A stretch of DNA of 64,000 bases from Gliomastix tumulicola (Eukaryota > Ascomycota > Sordariomycetes > Hypocreales > Bionectriaceae). Below the pieces are notes generated by a model that saw only the letters and a list, made by a program, of their open reading frames with translations, searched no databases and was not told the origin of the DNA. Position numbers and translations under genes: made by a program. Shown here in pieces: positions 11,673 to 24,020 of this stretch; position 1 is the stretch's first letter; each line of letters starts with the position of its first letter. The stretch lies in contig BCHX01000004.1 in assembly GCA_001599755.1 (NCBI GenBank), forward strand, positions 2,852,001 to 2,916,000, in the 5' to 3' direction.

Positions 11673-12181
11673 GTGGGAAATACTTTTGAGTATGATAGAC
11701 CCCTTTTGTAGCCCGCGAAGCTTTTGCGACTTATGATTTTAATTACAAGACATTGATTTCTCTGTCATGTGTTCGTGCTTTTGAGACTTTTCTTGCTTGA
11801 CGCAAATACTATGAGTATCAACTACAGCACCGATGAGGAAACAAAAGTATTCCATTAGTACTCCAAATATGTATTAATGATAGTAAGTATCCTGCAGGTA
11901 AATAAGGGTAGAGTTGGGTATCTCATATAGACATGTCGCGGCCCTCAGCCGCCATGCACAAAAAAAGAATGCATCAGATCAACTCCTCGCCAAACACAAA
12001 AGGACAAAGAATAGCTAACAGAGCTCCTGCTACATGACAAGAGCCTACTGCCAATAACAGCTCCGAGAAGAAGAAGAAGAGTAGAGTGGAATGAACATGT
12101 CGGGGGAGTCGCTGAAGCCATTAGAATTAGGGACAGTATATTGCCCGCTGCAGACTCTCGACGTTGTTGTTTTGATGCTGC
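11673..12181. other. Convergent 3' region, ABD1 and GEM1
   Basis: About 510 bp lie between the two stop codons of convergent genes. It is relatively AT-rich, with several AATAAA-like and TTAAT stretches suitable for 3' ends. No gene is seen. Confidence 0.5.
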
Positions 12182-14156
12182 TCATACGGCATGTGTCGAC
12201 CGCCGCCAGATCATGAATGCTGCGAGAGCTGCACAGCCGGTCGCGCCAAGGGCCATGTACAGGCTGGTGCGATCGGGAGCCTCCTCCTCGCTCTTGGGGA
12301 AGCCGTTGATGGGATTCGTCGCGGTGTCGGCGAGGGCGACGAAGAGCTCGCTGATGCTGTTCCACGTGACGCTGACGTGCAGCGGCGTATTCATGTTGAG
12401 GGAGGACGTGTACTGGTCGGGCTGGAGCTCGTTGCGCTGGGTCGTCTTGTCGCGATCTGCTTTGAGGGCGGTGTAGATGGAGGGCATCTCATCGAGGTAA
12501 GGGTACTTGTCGCGGAGCTCCACGATGTGCGAGAAGGAGTCCGGGTCTGAGGAGTCATATGCGTAGCAGATGAGGTCGCATGCATCAAGCCGGGTCTGGT
12601 TTTCAAGGATGGCGGGCTCCAGCTCGCCGAGCTCTTCCAGAATCAAGTACACCTGCCTCCCTCCCGGCAGCTCGACGCTGTTGACCGCTCTGCGAGGTTT
12701 GATGGTGGGCCGGTGCAAGGGCTCGAAGGGACGGTTGAGAAATGCGTCAAGCAGCGAGGACTTGCCCGCGCCTGGCGAGCCGAGGATGTAGCACATGACG
12801 ACGTTGCGCTCTACGCGGCCGGGGCGCCTTCTCCTCTTGCGAGACTTGGTGATCTTGATGGCCGAGGTGATGGGCTCTTTTGAGTTGGACGGCTCGAATC
12901 CGAGGTATGCTAGGTACTCGATGGTTGTCTTGGGTTCGAGGAAGGTCGTCATGCTCCATTGCGCAAGCCAGCCCTGCAGTGTCACGTATCCGGCTTCGTT
13001 CCTGACCGTCGACGACGGGAAGGACGACTCGATCCAGAAGGTAGGCAGTCCCGGCGTGGGAGCGAAGAGCGCCTCGAGTTCTTGGTCATTAAGACCTCCG
13101 TCGTTATCCTTGTCAAAGAGCAGGAATAGGTCGACGAAGAACCTGTAGCCCGCCGGGCTCAGCTCGGCCGACGAGTATTCGGGAACCTCCAGCTTGGGGT
13201 GCAGGAACTTATCCTCCAAGCTCAGGCTGTCCGTGTAGTGATACTTGCGCAGGATGATCCAGATGGTCTCGTGGCGCCCCTTCTCAGCGTAAATCTTATT
13301 CAGCTGCAGGAACCCGGCCTGATCCACGCCCTTCTCCAGATCGGACGTGGGAACAGCCTTCGAGATAGATGCCTTGATATTCTCCAGGTCGTCGTTGGTT
13401 AGGGGTTTGTCGAAGCATTTCGATTGGAAGTCGCGCATCTCCTCGTCGTTCAGATGTCCATCCTGATCCTTGTCGCAGAGGTAGAAGATCCTCTTGAGGG
13501 CGGCGACGCATGCGGGCTTCAAGTGTCCCTCCTTGTAGTCGTAGAGGGGGGCGATCGGGTGCGTGACGGCCTTTTGGCAGAGGAAGAAGACCTCGTTGAC
13601 GTTGCGGTGCTCGCGGGTGCTCGTCCGGATGCACGAGTCGATCTCCCTGAACTCAGCCATGACGGGCAGCATCTCCTCCTCAACGATCTGTGGCGTGTTG
13701 CCCTGGCCGGCGAGATCGGCCTTGTTGGCGCATAGGACGACGGGGACGTTGACGCCGAGGGACCGAAAGTACGGCATCCAGAAGAGCGCGACTCGCTCGT
13801 AGCTGTAGTGGTCGGCATAGATGAGGAGGATGACGTTGCACTTCCGGATCTCCTTACGAAGCGTGGTCCGGTCTTGGGGACGGGCGGACGTGTCGACGAT
13901 GACGGTGGTGACATTCTCGGGGGTGCCTATGCTCGGAGGGATGGTAATCTGGGGGAGGACGGGCTGGATCTTGTTGGTGATGAACTGGTCCTTGACCAGC
14001 GAGGCGATGAGGCTCGACTTGCCGGTGGACTCATCGCCGCAGACGCAGATGCGGACTGTACATGGACGAGAGGTTAGCCTGAAGCCGGGGAGCTCATTGG
14101 CGCGGGGGTGACGGCAGCGGGTGTGTGTATTTGCCAGGGGACGAACCAGTTGTCAT
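12182..14156 (-). CDS. GEM1: Mitochondrial Rho GTPase 1 (Miro)
   Basis: Two exons (14147-14156 and 12182-14055) give 627 aa, the usual length for fungal Gem1. It is an outer-mitochondrial-membrane GTPase involved in mitochondrial inheritance and morphology and in ER-mitochondria contacts. The order is canonical. The first GTPase has a P-loop GDESTGKSS that directly follows the splice, then SYERVALFWMPYF and the guanine-specificity CANKAD. EF-hand 1 (DKDQDGHLNDEEM, about 196) and EF-hand 2 (DKDNDGGLNDQEL, about 320) follow. The second GTPase has P-loop GSPGAGKSS (about 429). A C-terminal tail anchor of hydrophobic residues (about 597-618) ends in RRSTHAV. Exon 1 encodes only MTT plus one base; the 91-bp intron restores MTTVRICVCGDES, which fixes the start. 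Confidence 0.96.
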
Positions 14157-14776
14157 GACGGGAGGAACTAGCCTGAGCTAGCTGGAGCTTCGGGGAAGAC
14201 GCGACGGGTTCTGCGAGAGGCGATTATAGGGGTGCCATGCCTATATGCGACTCCCTTGCGTTGTCTCGGATGGAGCAAGTCGGTGTGTTGTCGACAAAGG
14301 TTGGAGGAGACAGGAGATGCCAATGAAGGAGAGGGAGCGGAGAGGGCGGCTGTTGATGAATTAAATTTGGACAAGTCAACTGGACTGCACGAGACTCCAC
14401 TGCGGTCGGTAGCGTCCATTTGAGTTGCAGATCTTGCTATAAAACCATCCGTGTTATCGTACTCGCGGAGGCATATGACAAAAAGGTGTGCAGATGGGAA
14501 GGTGAAGATTGTGTAGAATACTAGAAGATTGTCAAACATGCCACCATCAACGAGGCTCAACTCCATGTCATGCGATATGTTTCAACTCCCCTGCTCGGAA
14601 TATTGTCAAGCGCCAGAATATTACCTGCTAACAGCGCTGTAATTAATGGAGACCCCGCCACGCCTCCAACATCGTCTTGGCGCTAGTGCTGTAGCTTCGT
14701 CGTATTGTTACTATGAGGTGGCATTGGGTATTAGGACATTGTATTCTCATTCTCATTCTCATTCTCATTCAGATTC
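14157..14776. other. GEM1 promoter / CAB3 3' UTR
   Basis: 620 bp between two tandem minus-strand genes. It contains the hexanucleotide repeat noted separately in the CAB3 3' UTR and the GEM1 leader. No supported gene. Confidence 0.5.
14743..14770. repeat. ATTCTC hexanucleotide repeat
   Basis: Four to five near-perfect ATTCTC units lie immediately downstream of the CAB3 stop codon (GAGAAT on the mRNA strand), in its presumed 3' UTR. Further degenerate TTCTTATTCTT sequence follows up to the stop. Confidence 0.85.
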
Positions 14777-15636
14777 TTATTCTTGGGTCGCGAGGCCCAG
14801 CCTCTGTTGAATAACGGCCACGACTTGCGCCCATTCCTGCATCCCCCCCACGCCAACATCTCCGCAGGCTAATGTCTTCTACAGCAGCAGTGAGTTGTTA
14901 GCAAAGCTCCTTGAGGATGAGAGGCTATAAGAGAAAGTAGTATTCGTCGTACGCACCTCGATCGGTCTGAAGACCTCAAACCAACCCTGCTGTTCGACAT
15001 CTCCGCCGTCCTGATCGTTGCGGATGCCCCATTCCTCCTCTAGCACGCGAATCTGTTTCGCCGTGACAGGCTGCAGCCACATGGCCGCATTCATAGCGGG
15101 AAAGACGATGATCCTCTTCTTTTGCTTCCCGTCCACGAGCCCAGTCGTATCCCAGGCACGGATCAAGTCTGTCAGCAGGTTGTCGCACATACCGTTGGCC
15201 ACCTTGGCTAATGTATTTGCGCTAAGTGGCGCGATAACCAGCATGTCAGCCCATTTTCGGAGGTTGATGTGCAGGATCCCGAGCCCCCGCGTCCAGGACT
15301 CGGCTCTCTCGTCTTCGTCCTGGTAGACGGCCTCGACCAGTGGGAGCGAGGCTAGCGAGGCAATACTGGGCTGTTCTGAAGCCTTGCCGTTGAGGAAGTG
15401 CGCGGCTGATCTTGTGAGAATAACACGGATCGAGAGGTTTTGGTGGTGCCGGAGTGCAGATATGATGAGGGGCAGCTTGATAGTGGCCACTGAGCCGCTC
15501 CTATAGCAGGGGTTTAGCACCGTAATCGAGAACGTCAGAGCGAGACTGCTCACGCTGCTAGAAGTAAATGCGTCTTGCCATCGTTGTAAGCCGCTGCGAC
15601 CGACTCGGCTGGTGGTATTGAAGCGCCCTCCCGCAT
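14777..15636 (-). CDS. CAB3: Phosphopantothenoylcysteine decarboxylase
   Basis: Three exons (15554-15636, 14957-15500, 14777-14878) give 242 aa, a compact single-domain HFCD flavoprotein. It decarboxylates 4'-phosphopantothenoylcysteine to 4'-phosphopantetheine, the third step from pantothenate to coenzyme A. All family landmarks are present. The N-terminus THLLLAASGSVATIKLP spans intron 1. The catalytic His lies in LHINLRKWAD, followed by the FMN-binding APLSANTLAKVANGMCDNLL. The substrate clamp PAMNAAMW is there, and the catalytic Cys is in KTLACGDVGVGGM, which exists only once the second intron is removed. Introns are 53 and 78 bp. The protein lacks the long acidic tails of yeast Hal3/Vhs3, suggesting a plain enzyme instead of a phosphatase regulator. 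Confidence 0.93.
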
Positions 15637-16376
15637 GGTGAATATCGTGTCCAACAAGTGCACTTTACGGGACGAAAGAGAGGGGACCTTGTAGGATATA
15701 AGAATGGCCAACGACTGGAACTTGATTTATAATAAATAGCACTACGCTTAAATATAGTACTGATTTTTATCCCCAGCATCTATCTAGCTTGGCCTACCGC
15801 CATAATGAAAGAGACAGCAGCATGATCCCATTCCTTTACTAGCTTTCCATGGTCCTTGAGATTCGTTCTGGAAGTTATTATTACCTCTGGAGGTTCTAGA
15901 AAGGTCGCTTCTGATGAGCCCTGATTCAAGTGAGGAGAGAAGATGCGGGGGTGGAATGTGGGCAGGGCAGGATCCCTGCTGCGCTAACCGAAAATGGACA
16001 AATTGAGCACTTGCGCAGGTGCTTCAAGCGAGTCCGGCGGCAGGAGCGATGCTACTGTCCCTCCGGGTCTGTTCAACCACTTAGCCGGTTCCCTCGCAAT
16101 TGCCTCCAGACTGTCAACTTCCGCGCCTCAGCATTCTGCATCTGCATCTGCGTCTGCCTCTCTTCCTGCTTGCGCGACCGGTCCCGATCCCGACGTCGTC
16201 CCGCCAGTCTCTCCATCACTGTCGCTCAAGCCAGATCCGTCGCGTGCAACCTTGTCCGAGCCACCTCCTTCCGCTCGTGAGGCCCCAACCTCCAAGTCAT
16301 CTTGGTGGATTGTTGTGTCCAACGCACCGCAACTTGTCCAGGCTCTCGCTCGCGCAAGTATCCGCAGACTTCCACC
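15637..16376. other. Divergent promoter, CAB3 and creC
   Basis: 740 bp separate the two start codons of divergently transcribed genes. The creC-proximal half is pyrimidine- and GC-rich and may be 5' UTR. Open frames here carry no recognisable protein. Confidence 0.5.
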
Positions 16377-18756
16377 ATGTTGTGAGTTGAATTGGCCGTC
16401 GCTGCACCGTCCAGCCTCAATGATACACACCGCACCACATTGCGCTATCCTGTTCAAAGCACTCTACTAACCACTCGTCTCCCCAGCGTCCTCCCGCCCC
16501 CTCCCCGATACCCCATCAGCGGGCAATATGGCACCGGTATCAATCCAATGATACCGGCCATAGAAACGAACAACACGATATCCAACCCGACTGGACCAGA
16601 ATGGCAGTTCCTCGTGGGAGAAGGTGAGCGCTTGCCCCCCAGCTGGCCAGACATTATCTCCGTCTGTCGTTCCTATACTGGCGCATCACTGTATCTAACA
16701 CGAGGCCTCAGGAACGTACGTCTTGAAAGAGGACCTCCATCTCGCGACACCTCCTCCTCATCCCTCCGAAGCACCTGTCGTCAACCCGAACCCTCTTGCG
16801 ACAACCCCCCAGCCCGCCAGCGCCGGTACAAAATTATCGCTCCTGAATCTCGACGTCAGATCGACGCCTTCGATGATATACAAGGGATCCACAGCACATG
16901 CCTTCACGTTTCCTTCCAGCATCCGGGAGAACTCCAGTGAGGGTCGCTATTCAGCTGAGGGGGCTCTCAGCAGTGAGGATGGCCGTGCTCCCTCGACCAG
17001 CGACGCCGCCGATCCCTCAACCGGCTTTGGACCTGCTCCTGCGTTTGGTCAAGGGAACTCCCTGCTCACGCAGGCCCCGGCTAAGGATGTCAATAAGAGG
17101 AAGAAACCCAAGAATAATATGACCAAGAGCAACTCATCCTTCATCTCTCGGGTTATTGTCAACGAAAGCCTGTCGCGAAGGCTGACGGACAGGCCGAGTG
17201 ACGGCATCTTCGTCTTTGCTAACATTAACCGTGCTTTCCAATGGCTAGATCTGTCCTCCAAAACCAAGCAGGACTACCTGACCAAGATCCTCTTCACCAA
17301 GGCGCATTGCTTGTGCCACGACGTCAACCTCATCACGAAGAGTTCTTCCCATATCGACACCATATTGGGGTTTTCAACTGGCGAGATCATATGGTGGGAG
17401 CCGATATCTCAGAGGTATACCCGTCTGAACAAGAATGTAAGTCACCCTCGCCGCCATCCCTGCTCATGTAGGTGACGCAAATTCTAACCTTGCTGGCCAG
17501 GGCATCATCAATAGCACACCTGTTTCCGAGATCAGATGGATCCCTGGATCCGAGAGTCTGTTCCTAGCTGCCCACATGGATGGATCTCTTGTGGTATACG
17601 ACAAGGAGAAAGATGACGCCCAGTTCACTCCCGAGGACGACGCCGCCAACGGCACCGGGAGCGACAATGGCGACCCCATCGTGGGAAAGAACACTGGCAG
17701 CAGCATTCACATCACCAAATCCGTCCACTCCAAGAACCAGAAGACCAATCCAGTTGCGGCGTGGAAACTCTCGAATCAGCGGATTAACGCATTCGCCTTT
17801 TCGCCCGACAACAGGCATATCGCGACGGTCTCGGAAGACGGCACTCTCAGGATCATTGATTATCTAAAAGAGGAGTACGTGTGTGAGAACCATAAACTCT
17901 GATAAGCTAGACTGACACGGAAGACAGGCTATTGGACATGTTTTACTCGTACTACGGTGGACTCACATGCGTGTGCTGGTCGCCAGACGCAAAGTATGTT
18001 CTGACGGGCGGTCAAGACGACCTGATCTCGATCTGGTCTATTGCCGACTCTGCTCTTGTGGCCCGGTGTCAGGGACATCAATCTTGGGTAGCGAGTGTCG
18101 CGTTTGACCCCTGGCGGTGCGATGAGCGCAATTATCGGTTTGGTTCCGTCGGAGAGGACGGCCGGCTCTGCTTGTGGGATTTCAATGTCGGCATGCTGCA
18201 CCGACCTCGAGCCGTAAGTCAGACTGGCTGGTGGCACTCCATAACCCCAGAAGAGAGGTTTCGTGACATTCCATGCGTGCTGACGCTTCAACTCGTAAAT
18301 AGCACTCTGTTCGCCATCGAGGTTCAGTTTCGTCGAGATACACGGCGTTGCAAAAGGCAGAGACGGGCAACACAGCAGCATCCCGCGTGCGGTCTAATTC
18401 CAGCTTGGAGGGAGAGGACGAGGATGGAATCGCACATCCGGTTGAGCCCCGTGCAAGGATACCCATGCTTCCGCCAGTCCTGGTAAGTTCGGCCCATCTG
18501 CAGGAATCTACTTCTCTGGGCTGACAGCTGCATCTTCGGCAGAACAAGATTGTGGATACGCACCCAGCGTGCTGGCTGGAGTTCACGGAGGATGCCATTA
18601 TCACGAGCTGCAAATCAGGTAAGGAATCCTTCGCATGTGAATGTTGAGTGGGCGGCATAGTGACAAGTCATCAACGCAGGCCATCTTCGAACATGGAATC
18701 GACCCGGAGTGGAAGTCGCGCCACAAAGCCTGGACGAGAAAAGGACCGACAATTAA
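16377..18756 (+). CDS. creC: WD40 catabolite-repression protein CreC
   Basis: Eight exons (16377-16381, 16487-16623, 16712-17436, 17501-17874, 17928-18213, 18303-18482, 18543-18618, 18680-18756) give 619 aa; every join keeps phase. CreC is the WD40 partner that stabilises the deubiquitinase CreB in Aspergillus carbon-catabolite repression (homologue of WDR20). The N-terminus MFVLPPPPRYP is made by splicing ATGTT to the next exon with a GTGAGT donor. The middle contains SSKTKQDYLTKILFTKAHC and GEIIWWEPISQRY. WD repeats include AAHMDGSLVVYD, ATVSEDGTLRIIDYL, LTGGQDDLISIWS and GEDGRLCLWDFN. A Ser-rich linker and a last repeat (ACWLEFTEDAIITSCKSGHLRTWNRPG) follow. Seven introns of 53-105 bp is a high number for this window. 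The next gene on the strand is creD. Confidence 0.95.
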
Positions 18757-21700
18757 GCAGAGCCAATGGCTCGATGAAGCAGACATGTGAAGGTAGCTCC
18801 ATATCGGATCTTTCCTCCGGCACGAAAACCGCCCGGAATCTCGACGACCCTCACTCAGGCTGGGTCCTAGTACGAGGACCTACATGCATGACGCAGCAAT
18901 TATGGATAAGTATCTACGTACTGTATGTACATCGAAGACGAGACACCCATGTTTCATCACCTGGCATGTATCTGTATATACAAGGGAGAGGAATCTAGTT
19001 GGATCTAGACCTGGCTGGAGAGGGATTGGCATTACTATCTATCGGTGTTATCAGGTCGAGAAAGCTATCAACGCCGTCGCATCTGTCAGCTGCCAGGGCT
19101 GCGTGCTACTGTTTAACGAGGGACCCTCGATTTTGATTGGGATCTTAGCGTCAGGCGTGGGACTTCCCGCCCATTGATCTCCATAGGCTAATGCCTCACC
19201 TGCATATGGCTTTCCACAGCCGAAGCGTGGCGTGATAAAGATGTCTGGGCGGCCACTTCGAGGCACACAGAAACAGCGAGCAGTGCTGGACAGCTCAGCC
19301 GCTTGGCCCACCTGATCAGACCTTACATTTATCCTCCTTATTGGCATCGGCAAGTAGATATGGCTAGGGCTTCGGTCGGTTCCGAACGGAGCTTTTGGGC
19401 AGGCAGAGGGTCAAATTTAGATAGGACGTGCATCTATGCAGGAACAATGAGAAAATATCGCGATTGAGGCAAATGCACACCGACTCGAGGGCCAGCCCGG
19501 AGCACGTCAAAGAGAGGTGGAGCAGCTACGGAGACGAGTATAATATGGCTATCGGAGCGACTCCGTGCTGGCGTGCAGAGCTAGCAGCTGAGGTTCTACC
19601 TACTATCATTTCGATGGCGGAGCTCATAGCTGTGTGATAAGGACCGGTCGAGGCGGTTCCCGACACCCTGGCGATCCCAACGGGCGCTTCGCCGTGGCTG
19701 AGACAAGATTTTGCGCTGTTGAGGGTGGCTTCAGATGCACGCACGTGTGAGGGGAGCGTGGCTCGATGTATGGCTGTACGTGTGCGGCAGCTGCACGCCA
19801 TGCCCATGTGAGTTGTCAGTGTGGCCCTGCGCCATTAGAGTTAATGTGACGGTGTAACCTCTTGTTTGATGGGACTCACTCCTGCAGCAGCGCCCATCTC
19901 CTGCGAGGCCTTTTTTTCTTTTTCTTTTTTTCTTTTGGGTGTTCTGAACAACAAGCCTCTTGGGTGCAATCCTACGATCCTGTTGTGCTTCTCCTTTCAA
20001 ACGAGCCCGGGCCTGTGGTTTTGATGTTGGTAGTTTTCTAGTTCAGGGGTGCGCCAACGGTTTCCATGGCTCGGTGGTTCGGGATAATGCGGCACATTGC
20101 AACGAGGGAAAATGTTTAGACGGGCACGGAACTATGACCCGATGGTGCCCGAGTTAACGGGACGTATGTAGCATCCCCCTGGTATTTTTTTTTTCCAATT
20201 TTTCGCAGCGGCTTCTGCAATGAATCGAGCACACCCACTCGGGGGGCGACCAGAAAACAGGGCTGGCCCATCACGGGAGGGGGTCAGATCATCATGGGAC
20301 CCTTGCTTATCGTGTCATGTCATGTTTTCTGTCTGGTCTGGTGTCGTCGAGACGGTGTCGAAGCATGATTTTTGTTGCAGCTCGCTCTCCGCCGTATATA
20401 CGGATAGGATGGGATGGATGATTGGATGGGATGGGATGGGGTGGAAAGGAGGGAAGAGAAAGAGGCATCGGCCGGGTTGCCTAGTTTGGATCCAGGGCTG
20501 GTCTGGTTGGTCATTGCTGAGTCGCAGCACGAAACCGATGAACAGATAGATGGCCACTGGTTTCTCCTTGATTGGAAACGATACATACTGTACAAACCGC
20601 GCCGCAATACCACATGGGTGCCCGTATCGGCGTTACCGCTTGATAGCCAGGGTAAATAACTGGGCAAAAAAAAAAAAAGAACGGAGAAAGCTCAATCTAC
20701 GATTTTTTTGCAGTCTCTCTTGCTTGAGAGGTACGTATTTGACAAGGGCTGATGGGAAGGGGGGCTGAGGGAGAGGGGCTGAGGGGCATCCTCCTGAGAA
20801 ACGATAAGAGAAGGGGAAAAAAAAAGCAAGAAACCCAACAGCTTTGTCTGGGCCAGCTGATTCAGTTCGTCCAACGAAGCTTCTCTGTAACGGGCGCAAC
20901 ATGCTGCAAGTGTCTGATGATCGAGAGGAGTGCCGGATCCGTACGATGTGTGCAGGAGACTCATGACTCGAGTCGTGCAGGCTGGCGTTGCATCTGCCTG
21001 CATCTCAGTTGATAGTTAATACATATTTCCGAGTTCGGCTCCTGATAGAGGAGGGGAGCGAATCGGTGCCCCACCCCACCAACTAAAGATAGGCGTCATC
21101 AAGGGCCAGCCTCACGCACTGGCAGCGATTGCGCCTACTAGTAGTAGTGAAGTGAACCGAGCGAGCCAAGTCGAGAGAGCACCCCCCACGGGCTCCTCCT
21201 CCCCCTGGTGGGCTTTGGTACCGCCGGGGGGTGCGTGTACCTCCCTCTCCGCCGAGGCTTTGGTGGCGGCCGGAGGTACTCCCGACGCCAGCAGTACTCC
21301 CGGGCTGAAGGGGGACCCCCCCTCTGCCGTTTCCGTCGGGCGAGGAACCTTTATGACACACCATTTGGCTCCCCCATCAGCGGCGCCTGCCTGTAGGGAA
21401 TTGGAGTTCTTCTTTGTAACGAAGCGCGCCAGGGCAAGGCCCATCGTATTCCCGTCTCGGGCCTCTTGCGTTATCATGCAGTCATGCGTGGCTGAATGAG
21501 ATAAGACGGGGACTCAGGTACCCTCAGTAACCCAAGTCGGGCACAGGCAGCATGACACCGAGGTTCGAACTAGAGCGAGCCAACCCCAAGTACCAAACGG
21601 CGCTGTTCCCTGCCGCCGGTGACATTGGAATTCATTGGAAACCTACAATGGTGAAAAGTCTCATTCCCGGTCGATTCCCCGGTCCTTCTAGAAGGGTGTG

Positions 21701-21938
21701 CGTGTGTGTGTGTGCCGTCCCTCTTCTCTCTCTCTCGTGATCCCCGATCCTCTTTCTTTTCTCACCCATATTCCCTCTCCTGTCCCTCGTTTCTCTCTCT
21801 TGTCTTTTTTATTTTATTTTTATTTGCCGGCTCCGTTTTGTATATTTGTTTATGATTCATATTCATTATACATCGTGAGTATTTTTAGTCTTTGGGAAGA
21901 GCAGACGCCGCCCAACAGCGACTGCGGACCCCTCTGCC
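18757..21938. other. creC-creD intergenic region
   Basis: 3.2 kb without a supported gene. It contains T/C-rich runs near 19911-19937, A-runs near 20667-20680 and 20817-20825, and G-rich CTGAGGG/GGGGCTG clusters at 20752-20790. A long pyrimidine-rich tract at about 21718-21840 immediately precedes creD and is typical of a fungal core promoter or leader. Short G/C-rich runs resemble the degenerate CreA site SYGGRG, but that motif is too loose to call by eye. Confidence 0.5.
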
Positions 21939-24020
21939 ATGCCGTCTATATTCTCAACAGTGACGGGGCGCAACGTCGCCAGCCTGTTCGACATTCGGTA
22001 TGTCGTGTAACCCTACATTACGGCTGCTCCCTGCAGCAGCCCGTGCCTGGTTTACGCCGATCCCAGCTGGGATTTTTCTTTCCTTGTTGCTGATATCTGA
22101 CTTGGCCACCGTTTTCAACAACAGCTTGGAGAATGATTTCGTCGTGTTCCGCGGCAACGACCACGAGTCGGCCGGCCAGCTGCTCAAGGGCGTCATCGTG
22201 CTGTGCTTACCGACGCCTCTGCGCATGGAGGACGTCCACCTCCGGCTCACGGGCACGCTGCGCCTCAGCACGCCGTGGTCCTCGGGCCAGAAGGGCGACA
22301 AGCACACGACCATCCTCGAGCACCGCTGGGCGCCGTTCGTGGGCCAGCCCGGCAAGACCATGACGCTGCCCGCGGGCAACTACGAGTACCCCTTCGAGTA
22401 CCTCATGCCGGGCGACACGTCGGAGAGCGTCGAGGGCATCCCCGAGGCGTCCATCACGTACCGCCTCAAGGCCACCGTCTCGCGCGGCAAGCTCGCCTAC
22501 GACCTGCACGCCTACAAGCACCTGCGCGCGATCCGGGCCCCGGAGCCGGGCGCCCTCGAGTTCCTGCACGCCATGAGCGTCGAGAACATCTGGCCCAACA
22601 AGATCGACTACTCCATCGTCATCCCGCAAAAGGCCGTCGTCTTCGGCGGCACCGTCAAGCTCGAGATGCGGCTGACCCCCTTACTGAAAGGCCTCGAGAT
22701 GGGCGACGTCACCGTCAAGATGATCGAGATCCGCGAGACCTGCGTCCAGGGCAGCACCGGCATGAGCATTCGCGACCACAAGATCGAGCGCGACGTCTCG
22801 AGCTGGAAGTTCGCCGTCACGCGCGAGGACCACTGGCACGACATGATTGAGAACACGGGCCAGGAGGGCTGGGCCGTCGAGAAGCAGCTCAACCTGCCCA
22901 AGCGCCTGCGCCAGTGCATCCAGGACCTGAATCTGCACGGCATCAAGGTCCGCCACAAGATCAAGCTGACCATTGCCCTGAAGAATCCTGACGGCCACAT
23001 CTCCGAGGTACGTATTTTTTCCCCCTCCGGGGGGCCCCTCGGGTAATACTACTTACTACACAAGAAAGAAAAAAAATCATGCCATTTGATTTAGCCGGTC
23101 GCCTTCCCTCCTTCCCTATTTATTACCCTCGGTAAAGAAAATAAGATGATTACGAATCGAATGCTAACCTTTCACGTGCGTGCGTGCATCAGCTGCGGGC
23201 AACATTACCGATATCCATCTTCATTTCCCCGAACCTGCCCCTCGACGACGACGGCAACCTGGTCGAGCAGGCCCATCCCGCGGGCATCGAGGTCGACCAC
23301 GGCGCCATTGCGCCCCCCGGATACGGCGAGCATGTGCTCGACCAGCTGTACGAGGAGATGGAGGTGACGGGCTTCCAGACGCCCGCGATCCAGTCCGGCG
23401 TCAGCAGCCCCTTCTACATCCAGTCCCGCTCCGGGTCGCAGGAGAACCTGGCCGGGCTTGTCAACAGCGCGCCCTTCACCCCGTCGGCCCTGTCGTCCCG
23501 GCTCGCCGACGTCTCGCTCGACCCGACGCAGCGGAACACGAGCTTCAGCTCGCTGGCCCTCGGCTCGGCCCCGCGGTCGGAGCCGGCCTCCAACGCGCTG
23601 ACGCGGAGCAACAGCGGCGACGACGACGGGACGACGACAACGACGCCGCCCCAGCAGCAGCAGCACCACTCGGGCGGGCAGCAGTCCGGGCGGCACTCGC
23701 CCGAGAACATCCACATCGACGAGAGCGAATTTGCTGAGCTGAATAAGGTTCCCAGCTACTCGACTGCCGTCCGGTCGCCGCTCGTCGCCCGCTCCCAGGC
23801 CGAGACGCTCAACCTCCCCGACTACCAGACGGCCCTCAACACGCCGCGGACGCCGCCGGCGACGGATGCCCACCCGGATCCCATGCGGCACGCGGCCGAG
23901 CTGCAGGAGGCGAGGAATCCCGGTCGGCACAATGCGAATCGGCCGCACCGCCAGCCGTCAGAGGACTCGGCCGCGCATAGGCGGCTTCATCTGATCCAGG
24001 CCAGGGGGCAGGTGGCCTGA
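21939..24020 (+). CDS. creD: Arrestin-like ubiquitin-ligase adaptor CreD
   Basis: Three exons (21939-21997, 22125-23007, 23193-24020) give 589 aa. CreD is an alpha-arrestin (ART/Rod family) that recruits a Rsp5/HulA-type HECT ligase to membrane transporters; in Aspergillus its mutation suppresses creB and creC defects. Arrestin-N is visible from FDIRLENDFVVFRG (created by splice 1) and Arrestin-C from NIWPNKIDYSIVIPQKAV through GHISELRATLPISIFISPNLPL (created by splice 2). Three PY-type ligase-binding motifs lie in the tail: PPGY (355-358), VPSY (500-503) and LPDY (522-525). Between them is a Ser/Thr/Gln-rich unstructured region suited to phosphorylation. Codon use is strongly GC-rich. The 127-bp first and 185-bp second introns have standard GTATGT/GTACGT donors. 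Confidence 0.94.
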
